Below are positions 9,916 to 19,000 of a DNA stretch of 64,000 nucleotides, piece by piece. The number at the start of each line of letters is the position of its first letter. The first letter of the stretch is position 1. The DNA comes from QYOJ01 sp043810345. Lineage in GTDB: Bacteria; Bacteroidota; Bacteroidia; Bacteroidales; FEN-979. Where the stretch lies: positions 12,700 through 76,699 of the forward strand of contig JBDROF010000006.1 in NCBI GenBank assembly GCA_043810345.1, given 5' to 3'. The position numbers and the translations under genes were made by a program. A model generated the notes under the pieces. That model saw nothing but the letters and a program-made list of their open reading frames with translations, was not told the DNA's origin and did not search any database.

Positions 9916-9945
9916 CGTCTCACGTCTTACGTCTCACGTCTCACG
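9916..9945 (-). repeat. Heptamer array, inverted copy
   Basis: Four units of CGTCTCA/CGTCTTA, the reverse complement of the GACGTGA family, upstream of the four-helix-bundle gene. Confidence 0.85.
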
Positions 9946-9963
9946 AATTTTATATTTGTTACC

Positions 9964-9994
9964 ATTGTATGTAGCACAAAAAATTGTATCTTTG
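9964..9994 (+). promoter_or_regulatory. Predicted Bacteroidota sigma-A promoter for the structured RNA
   Basis: ATTG at 9964-9967, a 19-nt spacer and TATCTTTG at 9987-9994 match the phylum's TTTG-N19-TAnnTTTG promoter. The predicted start is about 10001, exactly where the structured RNA begins. Confidence 0.65.
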
Positions 9995-10000
9995 TGTACA

Positions 10001-10110
10001 TCCAGTCCGCATGCTCGTTTCATAAAATGTAAAGTTTTAGATTATTGCGCTAATTTAATCAATTGTGCTTCGAGTACGTAAGGCGCTTGAGCAAGGGACT
10101 GGATTTTTAT
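10001..10110 (+). ncRNA. Structured small RNA with own promoter and terminator-like closing stem, 6S-like candidate
   Basis: TCCAGTCC at 10001-10008 pairs perfectly with GGACTGGA at 10096-10103, which is followed by TTTTTAT. A second stem inside it is TGCTC (10012-10016) with GAGCA (10089-10093). Between them is an A/T-rich, largely open interior of about 70 nt. A strong promoter box lies 7 nt upstream. A roughly 105-nt rod closed by its ends with an open centre, free-standing between genes, is how 6S RNA looks, including the short forms proposed in Bacteroidota. The 6S identity is a guess; an independent RNA gene is well supported. It could also serve as a leader of lemA, 60 nt downstream. 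Confidence 0.6.
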
Positions 10111-10172
10111 TAGTCTGTGTGTCAATAGCAGATTTTCATGTACATTTGATAAAAATTTAAACCACCACGCAT

Positions 10173-10769
10173 ATGAAACTCTCCAAAGGCTGGATCATCC
10201 TCATTGTGGTGATCGCTATCGTTGTCATCCTGGTGGGCTGGGCTACCGGGATTTATAACAAACTCGTCACACAGGACGAAAATGTCGGGAAAGCCTGGGC
10301 CAACGTAGAAAACGTTTACCAGCGGCGGGCCGACCTGATCCCCAATCTGGTGGCTACCGTTAAAGGTGTGGCTGATTTTGAAAAGTCGACTCTCACCGAC
10401 GTGATTGAAGCGCGTGCCAAAGCGACTTCGGTGACCATTGACCCGAAAAACCTGAATGCTGCATCCCTGCAACAGTTCCAGGCCGCCCAGGACGGTCTCA
10501 GCTCTGCCCTCTCCCGGTTGATGGTGGTGGTGGAAAGATATCCTGAACTAAAAGCTACGCAGAACTTTATGGAGTTGCAGGCCCAACTCGAGGGAACCGA
10601 GAACCGGATCGCCGTGGAACGGATGAAATTCAACGAAGCGGCCCAGGAGTATAATACGTATATCCGAAGATTCCCGGCTGCCATCTTTGCCGGCATGTTC
10701 GGATTTGAGAAAAAGGCTTACTTCGAAGCCCAGGAAGGCTCAGAGGTAGCGCCAAAGGTAGAATTCTAG
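10173..10769 (+). CDS. lemA: LemA family protein
   Basis: 198 residues: one N-terminal membrane segment (about 7-27, WIILIVVIAIVVILVGW), then YNKLVTQDENVGKAWANVE, VYQRRADLIPNLVATVKG and a C-terminal FNxAAQEYNTYIRRFP motif, all hallmarks of LemA. The body is a long helical bundle facing outside. LemA has no proven biochemical role and is often encoded with TPM-domain proteins, as here, where two follow. Length and motifs are normal. Twelve nt after its stop begins a short heptamer array. Confidence 0.95.
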   Translation: MKLSKGWIILIVVIAIVVILVGWATGIYNKLVTQDENVGKAWANVENVYQRRADLIPNLVATVKGVADFEKSTLTDVIEARAKATSVTIDPKNLNAASLQQFQAAQDGLSSALSRLMVVVERYPELKATQNFMELQAQLEGTENRIAVERMKFNEAAQEYNTYIRRFPAAIFAGMFGFEKKAYFEAQEGSEVAPKVEF

Positions 10770-10778
10770 ACTGAATCC

Positions 10779-10809
10779 ACGTCTTACGTCTTACGTCTCA
10801 CGTCTTACA
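10779..10809 (-). repeat. Heptamer array ACGTCTT/ACGTCTC
   Basis: Four units of the GACGTAA/GACGTGA family in reverse orientation between lemA and the next gene. Confidence 0.85.
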
Positions 10810-10816
10810 TCAAAAT

Positions 10817-11263
10817 ATGCCGATCCCCGCCAGACATTTTTTTACCGAACAGGAGCAACAGGAGATCACCAGGGCGATCCGGGAGGCCGAACTGAATACT
10901 TCAGGGGAGATTCGTGTACATGTGGAGAACAGCTGCAAGGGAGATGTACTCGACCGTGCCGCTTATATATTCAAACAACTCAGCATGCACCGGACACAGC
11001 TGCGTAACGGAGTGCTGTTTCACCTCTCGGTCCATGATCATAAATTTGCAATTCTGGGCGACGTAGGAATCAATCAACGGGTCCCTCCCACCTTCTGGGA
11101 CGAGATCAAGGAGGAGATGGCAGCCCGGTTCCGTGAAGGCAACATGGTCTTCGGACTGGTTGATGGGATCCTGAAAGCAGGCGAACAACTCAAAACACAC
11201 TTCCCCTACCAGAAGGATGGTATAAATGAACTATCCGATGAGCTATCATTTGGTGAGAGGTAA
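10817..11263 (+). CDS. TPM-domain protein, soluble
   Basis: 148 residues beginning MPIPARHFFTEQEQQEITRA, followed by TSGEIRVHVENSC and GVLFHLSVHDHKFAILGDVGI. These are the strand and helix signatures of the TPM (TLP18.3/Psb32/MOLO-1) fold. There is no signal peptide or membrane segment, so it is cytosolic, unlike the paralogue that follows. It sits between lemA and the membrane-anchored TPM gene, the standard Bacteroidota arrangement. The function of the set is not established; a role at the cell envelope is an inference. Confidence 0.85.
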   Translation: MPIPARHFFTEQEQQEITRAIREAELNTSGEIRVHVENSCKGDVLDRAAYIFKQLSMHRTQLRNGVLFHLSVHDHKFAILGDVGINQRVPPTFWDEIKEEMAARFREGNMVFGLVDGILKAGEQLKTHFPYQKDGINELSDELSFGER

Positions 11264-11265
11264 GT

Positions 11266-11318
11266 TACCCCCCAACCCCCTAAAGGGGGAGTAAGTCCCC
11301 ATCAGGGGATTTAGGGGC
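11266..11318. repeat. GC-rich palindromic intergenic repeat, copy 2
   Basis: Two nested inverted repeats, CCCCCTAAAGGGGG and CCCCATCAGGGG, lie between two TPM genes. The second half (CAGGGGATTTAGGGG) matches the valS copy CAGGGGATTTGGGGG. Confidence 0.75.
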
Positions 11319-11331
11319 AAAAACAAACCGT

Positions 11332-12117
11332 ATGAGCAATTACAAAATTATTATACTCACCCTCCTCCTCTGTGATGGGATACTGGCGGTTTCACAGGAC
11401 ATTCCCCTCCGTCCGGAGCCCCCGCGCCTGGTCAATGACCTGGCCGGGATCCTGACACCGGACCAAATTCAACAGCTGGAATACAAACTGGTCAACTTCA
11501 GCGACTCCACCTCCACCCAGATCGCAGTGGTTACTGTAAAATCCCTTAACGGCTACGACAAAGCCGATTTTGCCTTCCGGATCGGGGAGCAATGGGGGGT
11601 GGGTCAGAAAGGAAAAAACAACGGCATTGTCGTGTTGGTTAAGCCAAAATACGGGGAGGAGCGTGGAGAAGCATACATTGCTATCGGTTATGGCCTCGAA
11701 GGGGTGATCCCCGACGCCATCGGGATACGTATCGTGGAGTATGAGATGATTCCGAACTTCAAGGAGGGCAACTATTTCGGGGGGCTTGATGCCGCCGCCA
11801 CCACCCTGATGGAGCTGGCCAGCGGCGAATTCACGGCTGATCAGTACGTGAATAAGACACAACGAAACCCCTATGCGATCTTTATCCCCATTCTGGTTTT
11901 GCTGCTGATCTTTTTCCTTATCCGCTCCAGTCGTGCACGCTCCCATTCGGTGGGCAAGAGCATTCCTTTCTGGACTGCTTTCTGGTTACTGGGGAGTATG
12001 GGTGGACACAGCGGCAACTGGAAGAATTTCTCCTCCGGCGGTGGCTCTTTCGGAGGCGGAGGAGGGGGATTCGGCGGAGGTAGCTTTGGCGGAGGCGGCG
12101 CCGGGGGGAGCTGGTGA
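11332..12117 (+). CDS. TPM-domain membrane protein with glycine-rich tail (YgcG type)
   Basis: 261 residues: a signal peptide (about 1-22), an extracytoplasmic TPM domain starting RLVNDLAGILTPDQIQQLE with IGEQWGVGQKGKNNG and GYGLEGVIPD, one membrane segment near 183-197 (YAIFIPILVLLLIFFLI), and a cytosolic tail ending in a run of Gly and Ser (GGGFGGGSFGGGGAGGSW). The Gly-rich tail is typical of the YgcG branch. It belongs with lemA and the preceding soluble TPM gene. Its TGA stop is also the first base triplet of a heptamer array. Confidence 0.92.
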   Translation: MSNYKIIILTLLLCDGILAVSQDIPLRPEPPRLVNDLAGILTPDQIQQLEYKLVNFSDSTSTQIAVVTVKSLNGYDKADFAFRIGEQWGVGQKGKNNGIVVLVKPKYGEERGEAYIAIGYGLEGVIPDAIGIRIVEYEMIPNFKEGNYFGGLDAAATTLMELASGEFTADQYVNKTQRNPYAIFIPILVLLLIFFLIRSSRARSHSVGKSIPFWTAFWLLGSMGGHSGNWKNFSSGGGSFGGGGGGFGGGSFGGGGAGGSW

Positions 12118-12149
12118 GACGTAAGACGTGAGACGTGAGACGTGAGACG
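12115..12149 (+). repeat. Heptamer array GACGTAA/GACGTGA at a stop codon
   Basis: TGAGACG then GTAAGAC and GTGAGAC units run from the stop codon of the TPM gene to about 12149. Confidence 0.85.
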
Positions 12150-12177
12150 AGGATTATTGAATTTTTAATTCCGAACT

Positions 12178-12390
12178 TTGAATTTCCTGAAAAACGTTTG
12201 GCTCCTGTACTATGACGGCTTTCGTTCCATGACCGTCGGGCGGAACCTCTGGGCCATAATCCTCATTAAGTTATTCATCATCTTTGTACTCCTGAAACTT
12301 ATTTTTTTTCCTGATTTTCTGGACACGAAATTTGAGAGTGATCAGGAGAAGGGTGAATATGTCAGGGATCAGCTGATCATCCGTGAGTAG
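12178..12390 (+). CDS. DUF4492 small membrane protein
   Basis: 70 residues read from a TTG at 12178, with the core FLKNVWLLYYDGFRSMTVGR, then LWAIILIKLFIIFVLLKLIFF as one membrane segment and a charged tail. This family lies just before cytochrome bd genes in Bacteroidota, as here (52 nt before cydA), so it probably assists assembly or stability of the oxidase. No ATG is available near the family start, so the TTG start is the best choice. Confidence 0.85.
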   Translation: MNFLKNVWLLYYDGFRSMTVGRNLWAIILIKLFIIFVLLKLIFFPDFLDTKFESDQEKGEYVRDQLIIRE

Positions 12391-12442
12391 TACAAGAGTT
12401 TTTTTTATTTTTGAATGCTTCATTCATAATCCTTGACCCAGT

Positions 12443-14020
12443 ATGATCGATCAAATAGACCTGAGCATGGTAGATTGGGCGCGCGCGCAGTTTGCGCTGA
12501 CAGCCATCTACCACTGGTTGTTTGTGCCGCTTACGTTGGGCTTGTCGTTCATTGTGGCCATCATGGAGACGATTTACGTCAGGACAGGCAATCCGGAGTG
12601 GAAGAAGATCACCAAATTCTGGATGATCCTCTTCGGGATCAATTTTGCCATTGGCATAGCCACCGGGATCATCCTGGAGTTCCAGTTTGGCACCAACTGG
12701 TCAAACTACTCCTGGTTTGTGGGTGATATTTTCGGCGCCCCCCTGGCCATCGAAGGGATCATGGCCTTTTTCCTTGAATCGACCTTCATCGCGATCATGT
12801 TTTTCGGCTGGAATAAAGTCAGCAAAGGATTCCACCTCACTGCTTCCTGGCTGACCGCGATCGGAGCCAACCTGTCGGCGCTCTGGATCCTGGTAGCCAA
12901 TGCCTGGATGCAACATCCCGTTGGGATGGAATTCAATCCGGATACAGCCCGCAACGAAATGGTCAATTTCTGGGAGATCCTCTTCTCCCCGATGGCAGTA
13001 ACTAAATTCCTTCACACCATCTCCAGCGGGTATGTGATCGCTTCCATTTTTGTGATCGGCATCAGTGCCTGGTTCCTGTTGCACCAAAGGCATGTCCTGA
13101 CTGCTAAACGAAGTATCCTGGTGGCCGCTATCTTCGGCATCATCTCCTCCCTCTTCCTGGCGTTCACTGGCGACGGATCAGCCTTTACCATTGCCCAGAA
13201 ACAACCGATGAAGCTGGCCGCTATGGAGGGGTTGTACGAGGGTGAATCGGGCGCCGGCCTGGTTGCATTCGGGATCCTGAATCCCTCCAAGAAACCTGGC
13301 AATAATGAAGATCCATTTCTGACGAAGATCGAGGTCCCACAACTCCTCTCCATCCTGGGATATCGTGACGCAAATGCCTTTGTTCCCGGGGTAAACGACA
13401 TCATCAACGGAGGATACAAACCCTGGTTTGAGAACATCCCCGAAGAGGAGAGAGAGATGACCTATTCGGTGGCTCAGAAGATCGAGAAAGGGAAGCTTGC
13501 GATCGCAGCACTGAGAGATTATAAAACGGCATCAAAGGCAGGAGATACCATCATGGCGAAAATTTCACGGAATCAGCTGAAAGAGAATTTTGCCTACTTC
13601 GGTTACGGTTACCTCAACAAGCCCGAATCGGTAGTCCCCAATATCCAGCTCACCTTTTACAGCTTCCACCTGATGGTGATCCTGGGATTCTATTTCATCC
13701 TGCTCTTCATCGTGGTGCTCTATTTCCTCAACCGGGGGACACTTGAAAAACAACGGTGGCTCCTGTGGTTGTCGTTGTGGACGATTCCCCTTGTTTACCT
13801 GGCAAGCCAGGCTGGCTGGGTGGTGGCGGAGGTCGGACGGCAACCCTGGGTCATCCAGGATCTACTGCCTACCGTTGCCGCTATTTCCATGATCGACTCC
13901 TCCTCGGTAAAAATCACCTTCTGGATCTTTGCCGGGCTCTTCACCGCATTATTGATTGCTGAAGTGATGATCATGGTCCGACAGATCAAAATAGGGCCCA
14001 GAGATGGAGGGCAAAAGTGA
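12443..14020 (+). CDS. cydA: Cytochrome bd ubiquinol oxidase subunit I
   Basis: 525 residues, inner-membrane quinol oxidase subunit that carries the b and d haems. Recognisable parts are the N-terminal ARAQFALTAIYHWLFVPLTLG (haem-ligand His in YHW), the GIATGIILEFQFGTNW helix, ANAWMQHPVGMEF, a Q-loop with GAGLVAFGI and KIEVPQLLS, and the C-terminal GWVVAEVGRQPWVI. About nine membrane helices are visible. The start is the ATG at 12443. The enzyme reduces oxygen with high affinity, which suits a microaerobic or largely anaerobic life. cydB follows with an overlap of one base. Confidence 0.97.
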   Translation: MIDQIDLSMVDWARAQFALTAIYHWLFVPLTLGLSFIVAIMETIYVRTGNPEWKKITKFWMILFGINFAIGIATGIILEFQFGTNWSNYSWFVGDIFGAPLAIEGIMAFFLESTFIAIMFFGWNKVSKGFHLTASWLTAIGANLSALWILVANAWMQHPVGMEFNPDTARNEMVNFWEILFSPMAVTKFLHTISSGYVIASIFVIGISAWFLLHQRHVLTAKRSILVAAIFGIISSLFLAFTGDGSAFTIAQKQPMKLAAMEGLYEGESGAGLVAFGILNPSKKPGNNEDPFLTKIEVPQLLSILGYRDANAFVPGVNDIINGGYKPWFENIPEEEREMTYSVAQKIEKGKLAIAALRDYKTASKAGDTIMAKISRNQLKENFAYFGYGYLNKPESVVPNIQLTFYSFHLMVILGFYFILLFIVVLYFLNRGTLEKQRWLLWLSLWTIPLVYLASQAGWVVAEVGRQPWVIQDLLPTVAAISMIDSSSVKITFWIFAGLFTALLIAEVMIMVRQIKIGPRDGGQK

Positions 14021-15186
14021 TGTTTGAAACGATGTCGCTTCTCGCCTTACAACACTACTGGTGGATCATCATCTCCATGCTGGCCAGTTTCCTGGTCTTC
14101 CTGATGTTCGTACAGGGAGGGCAAACGCTGATCTATACTCTGGGAAAAACCAAAGCTGAACGAACGATCATTGTCAATACGCTCGGGCGAAAATGGGAGT
14201 TCACCTTTACCACGTTGGTGACCTTTGGCGGAGCCTTTTTCGCCTCCTTCCCCCTCTTCTACGCTACCAGCTTTGGAGGAGCCTACTGGATGTGGATGGT
14301 GATCCTCTTCGCCTTTGTGATCCAGGCTGTATCCTACGAGTTCAGGACCAAACCAAACAACTTTCTTGGACAGCGCACGTTCGAGATCTTCCTCTTCATC
14401 AACGGAGCGCTCGGGACCATCCTGATCGGCGTCGCGGTATCCACCTTCTTTACCGGCTCGGAATTCTCCGTTAACAAGCTGAACCTGACCAACATCACCA
14501 GCCCTGTCATCTCACGCTGGGAGGGTCCTGCCCATGGCCTGGAAGCGGTGTTGAACTGGCGTAATGTCGACCTGGGGCTGGCGATCTTCTTCCTGACCCG
14601 GGTACTGGGAATCCTCTATATTTTGAATTCTGTAGATCACGAAGCCATCGCCAGAAGAAGCCGCAAACAGTTATGGGTCAATGCGATTCCTTTCCTGGTC
14701 TTGTTCCTGGCCTATGTGACCGCCCTGATGCTGGCCAACGGTTTTGCCGTTGCGCCTAAATCCGGTAAAGTGTTCCTGGAACCATACAAATACTGGCACA
14801 ACCTGCTGGAGATGCCGGTAGTAGCTATTCTGTTTATCGCAGGAGTTGTGCTGATCCTTTTCGGGATCTTCCAGCCGCTGATGAGATTCAAAACCTGTTG
14901 CTCCAGAGGAATCTGGTGTGCAGGGTTGGGAACAGTTCTGACCGTTTTTTCCCTCTTTCTGCTGGCAGGATTTAATCATACCTCCTACTATCCCTCTACC
15001 TATGATCTTCAGAGTTCCCTGACCATCATGAACAGTTCATCCAGTCACTATACCCTCACTGCCATGAGCTATGTTTCCCTGATGGTTCCGTTTGTCCTGG
15101 CCTATATCATCTATGCCTGGAGGTCTATCAACCGGAAGAAGATCACGGAAGAGGAGATGGAAGAAGAGGGAGGACATACCTATTAG
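14020..15186 (+). CDS. cydB: Cytochrome bd ubiquinol oxidase subunit II
   Basis: 388 residues from the ATG at 14020, which shares its A with the cydA stop (TGATG). A GTG three bases earlier is also possible. The protein is almost entirely membrane helices, with LQHYWWIIISMLASFLVFLM, MFVQGGQTL and the SYEFRTKP loop, which are CydB features. It partners CydA. The stop TAG at 15184-15186 falls in a small tandem repeat (GGTAGCGA twice) that runs into an AATTCGT array. Confidence 0.96.
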   Translation: MFETMSLLALQHYWWIIISMLASFLVFLMFVQGGQTLIYTLGKTKAERTIIVNTLGRKWEFTFTTLVTFGGAFFASFPLFYATSFGGAYWMWMVILFAFVIQAVSYEFRTKPNNFLGQRTFEIFLFINGALGTILIGVAVSTFFTGSEFSVNKLNLTNITSPVISRWEGPAHGLEAVLNWRNVDLGLAIFFLTRVLGILYILNSVDHEAIARRSRKQLWVNAIPFLVLFLAYVTALMLANGFAVAPKSGKVFLEPYKYWHNLLEMPVVAILFIAGVVLILFGIFQPLMRFKTCCSRGIWCAGLGTVLTVFSLFLLAGFNHTSYYPSTYDLQSSLTIMNSSSSHYTLTAMSYVSLMVPFVLAYIIYAWRSINRKKITEEEMEEEGGHTY

Positions 15187-15233
15187 GTAGCGAGGTAGCG
15201 AAATAAATTCATAATTCGTAATTCGTAATTAAT
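15184..15233. repeat. Tandem repeats GGTAGCGA and AATTCGT after cydB
   Basis: Two GGTAGCGA octamers starting at the cydB stop are followed by three AATTC(A/G)T-type heptamers. Only 3 nt separate them from the next small gene. Confidence 0.75.
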
Positions 15234-15356
15234 ATGTACACCATCTCCATCCTCTGGTACCTGGCCTGTCCGGTGCTGATCACCGTTACCACGATCATCA
15301 TCTTGTACGCGGTCAAACAGTTTGATTTCAAAAATCAAAAAAGAACCGAATCATGA
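15234..15356 (+). CDS. CydX-like 40-residue membrane protein (candidate)
   Basis: An ATG at 15234 opens 40 codons ending in TGA at 15354-15356. The peptide is MYTISILWYLACPVLITVTT, then IIILYAVKQFDFKNQ and a short charged tail. It is a single membrane segment with a W-Y near the start and a polar cytosolic end, the size and shape of CydX/CbdX-type accessory subunits of bd oxidase. Its place 47 nt after cydB supports that. No close family match is claimed. Heptamer repeats sit directly in front, so its ribosome entry region is repeat-derived. Confidence 0.6.
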   Translation: MYTISILWYLACPVLITVTTIIILYAVKQFDFKNQKRTES

Positions 15357-15378
15357 AACGAACAACTCTGATTTTGCT

Positions 15379-16023
15379 ATGGAGGCAATCACCGATTTTT
15401 TTGACCTGCTAATCCATTCGGACAAACTGATCCGGCTGGGTGGGCTGACGTTACTGCTGCTCATTGTTTACATGGAAACCGGTGTCTTTTTTGGGTTTAT
15501 TTTTGCCGGGGATGCCCTGTTATTCAGCGCCGGCCTTTTGTGCGGGACCGACTTGCTGGACGTCAACCTCTTTGTCCTTTTATTTCTGGTCACCGCCGCT
15601 GCCATTGCCGGCAACCTCACCGGATATTATACGGGGAAATTTCTTGGGAAGAAGCTACATACAAAACAGGATTCCTGGTTCTTTAAAAAGCGACACCTGG
15701 AGAAAACACATCTCTTTTATGAAAAATATGGTGGGATGTCACTGGTCGCCGGGCGCTTTGTCTGGATCGTAAGAACCTTTGTCCCCATCCTCGCCGGAGC
15801 TTCCGACATGAGCTTCCGGAGGTTTAATTTCTTTAACATCCTGGGAGCATTCCTGTGGGTCTGGTCCATCATCCCACTGGGCTACCTGGCTGGCCACCTG
15901 ATCCCGAATGCAGAGGAGAATCTGGAATACTTTGTACTGGCAATTACGTTGATAGCAACGATGATCCTTGTGCGGGGAATCTACAATGTATCCAGGCGAA
16001 AAAACGAAGGTAGCAATTCGTAA
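15379..16023 (+). CDS. DedA family membrane protein
   Basis: 214 residues from the ATG at 15379 (MEAITDFFDLLIHSDKLIRL). A TTG at 15322 in the same frame overlaps the small gene and is less likely. It has ETGVFFGFIFAGDALLFSAG, then GNLTGYYTGKFLGKKL and GRFVWIVRTFVPILAGAS, the F/Y..G.....R..P..AG signature of DedA/SNARE-associated proteins, with about five membrane helices. DedA proteins are linked to undecaprenyl-phosphate or phospholipid flipping. The TAA stop lies in an AATTCGT array. Confidence 0.93.
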   Translation: MEAITDFFDLLIHSDKLIRLGGLTLLLLIVYMETGVFFGFIFAGDALLFSAGLLCGTDLLDVNLFVLLFLVTAAAIAGNLTGYYTGKFLGKKLHTKQDSWFFKKRHLEKTHLFYEKYGGMSLVAGRFVWIVRTFVPILAGASDMSFRRFNFFNILGAFLWVWSIIPLGYLAGHLIPNAEENLEYFVLAITLIATMILVRGIYNVSRRKNEGSNS

Positions 16024-16034
16024 TTCGTAATTAA
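16014..16034. repeat. AATTCGT heptamers at the DedA stop
   Basis: AATTCGTAATTCGTAATTAA overlaps the stop TAA at 16021-16023. Confidence 0.75.
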
Positions 16035-16086
16035 TTTAGAAGTCGTACCTTTACATCGTCAACCAACCAAATCATTTCCTGAGCTT

Positions 16087-19000
16087 ATGAAAAAAGTACT
16101 CCTTATTTGTTTAGGACTAATTTTCACAACATTAGTTGCGAAGTCGCAGTCCGCTGATCCTTCATCTGCTACCTTGAACGACGCCGCAGACTATCCTTAC
16201 TGGATAGCCATGATGCAGGATCCCAATGCAAACTTCTTTGAAACACAGCAAGCTTTCAACCGATACTGGGAACACCGCCCCATCACGAAAGGGTGCGGCT
16301 GGAAAGTATTTAAACGCTGGGAATACATGATGCAAGACCGGGTTTCGGCCGACGGAGTAAAACCAGCACCGGATTTCACGTATCAGGCCTATACCGACTA
16401 TATTCAACCTGTCCGTTCCACCGGGGGCGCCTGGACCTCTCTGGGTCCTTCCCAGATCCCGTTACCCGGACCGGCCGGTTATGAGGGATTGGGACGACTG
16501 AATAACATCGCCTTCCATCCTACGGATCACTTCAAGTGGTTTGTTGCTGCTCCCTCCGGCGGGTTGTGGATGACCAGTGACGGAGGTGGCACGTGGGAGA
16601 CCCATACAGATACCCTTCCCACCCTTGGCGTATCTGCCATTGTGCTGGACTATACCAACCCGAATATCATCTACATCGGAACCGGTGACCGGGATGCCGG
16701 GGATGCACCCGGATTGGGTATCTTTAAAAGCACTGATGGAGGTTACACCTGGGTTCAATCGACACTGGGAATGGGTGAAAAGACCGTCGGCGAGATCCTG
16801 ATGCACCCCACCAACCACCTGATCCTCATCGCTGCCGCCAATGGGGGGATCTACCGGAGTACTGATGCAGGTGCTAACTGGAGTTTATCTACCCCGGGGA
16901 ACTTCAAGGATATCGATTTCAAACCCAATGATCCCAATATCGTTTACGCAGCAGCAGGAGCAAATTTCTACCGCTCTTCGGATAACGGGGTAACCTGGAC
17001 CCATATCACTTCCGGCCTGACCAGCGGACAGCGTGGAACCATTGCTGTTACCCCTGCCAATCCAAACTATGTCTATTTTGTCCAATCAGACAACAGCAGC
17101 GGTTTCAAAGGCCTGTACCGGTCGACCGATGTGGGACTCACCTTTACCACCCGCTCCACCTCGCCGAATATCCTCGACTGGTCCTGCAACGGTTCCGGAT
17201 CAGGCGGACAGGGGTGGTATGACCTTTCCCTGGAAGCAGATCCGGCGAACGCAGAGGTGATCTATGTGGGGGGGGTCAATGTTTGGAAATCGACCAATGG
17301 CGGAACCACCTGGAACATCAACTCCCACTGGTACGGAGGCTGCGGTGTGATGGCAGTGCATGCCGACTGCCACATGCTGAAATACTCGCCAGTTAGTGGG
17401 AAGCTCTATGCCTGCAACGACGGCGGTGTATACAACACCAGCAATGGAGGCACTACCTGGACCGATTATACCGAGACCATGACCATCGGACAGATTTACA
17501 AGCTGGGGCAGGCACAAACAATGAAAGAGAAGGTGATCAACGGCTTCCAGGATAACGGCACCTATACTTACCTGGTGCCCGAATGGGTGACTACCGGAGG
17601 AGGCGACGGGATGGAGTGCGTCATTGACTATACCAACGCTTCCTGGACCTACCATACCATCTACTACGGGGATATCTTCCGTAAGTACAACAACGGCAAT
17701 GAAAAGAAGATCGCCGGGAACGGCACCTTTGGCATCAACGAGAGTGGCGCCTGGGTCACCCCTTTTATCCTGCATGAAACCAATCCTGAAGCGATGTTTG
17801 TCGGCTTCAAGAATGTCTGGAGAAGTGAAAATATCAGAGCTGGCAGCCTTACCTGGACTAAGATCTCCGATTTGGGCCTGGGCAACAACTGTGTGGTAGT
17901 GGAACAATCTCCCGCCAACACCGATATCCTGTATGTGGCCAGGTATGATAACCGGCTCTTTCGCTCTGATAACTGCAACGCGGCAAGTCCCTCCTGGCTC
18001 GAGCTTACTTCGTTTTTACCATCGTCGGGTTACCCAACTGATGTAGAGGCTCATCCCACCGATCCTGACGTGGTCTACATCACCATCAATAACGGTGTCT
18101 ATAAATCCACGGATAAAGGACTTACCTGGACCGGGATCACAGGCAATCTACCCAATATCCATCTCAACAGCATCACCTACTATAAAAATGCCATGGAAGG
18201 GCTATATGTGGGTACCGATGCCGGCGTCTACTACAAAGACGCTTCGATGACCGACTGGATCCCCTTCAGTGATGGGCTCCCGGTTAGTGCTATCGTCACA
18301 GAACTGGATATTTATTACGACGATACCATTGCCAACGATGCCATCCGTGCCAGCACTTACGGAAGAGGCCTCTGGGGATCCGATATGTACCATTCCGCTC
18401 CGGATGCCGACTTTGAAGCTGATAAGACCACCATCCCTGTGGGTTGCGGGGTCAACTTTACTGATCTCTCCTACGGCGTGCCTACTGAATGGTTGTGGAG
18501 CTTTGCAGGCGGAACCCCTTCCTCCTCTACGTTGAAACATCCGGTGGATATCGTCTACAATGCCATTGGGTCTTACGAAGTGAAGCTGGTGGTATCCAAT
18601 GAAGCAGGAACCGACTCCATTACCAAATCTGCTTACATCACCGTGAGCGATAGCCTCCTTCCCGAGGTGGATTTTACAGCCGATAACAATGTGATCTGTG
18701 CAGGCGAGGTGGTACACCTGACCGATCTTACCGAATACTGTCCCTCCTCCTGGAGCTGGCAGTTCTCACCCAACCAGGTGGTCTACCTGGAGGGAACCAC
18801 TTTGAACAGCCAGAACCCCATCGTGATGTTCACCCAAAACGGAGCTTTCACCGTCACCCTGACGGCCACCAATTCAGTTGGCTCCTCCAGTACAACCAAA
18901 ACGAATTTCATCATGAACGGAGGGTACCAGCTTCCCTTCACAGATGATTTTGAGACCGGGTTTGGAACCCAGTACTGGACCATATATAACCCTGATAATC

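Noticed and set aside
17200..17907. A 235-codon minus-strand frame inside the BNR protein gene
   Set aside because: It lies wholly within a well-supported secreted protein with clear Asp-box repeats and has no motif of its own.
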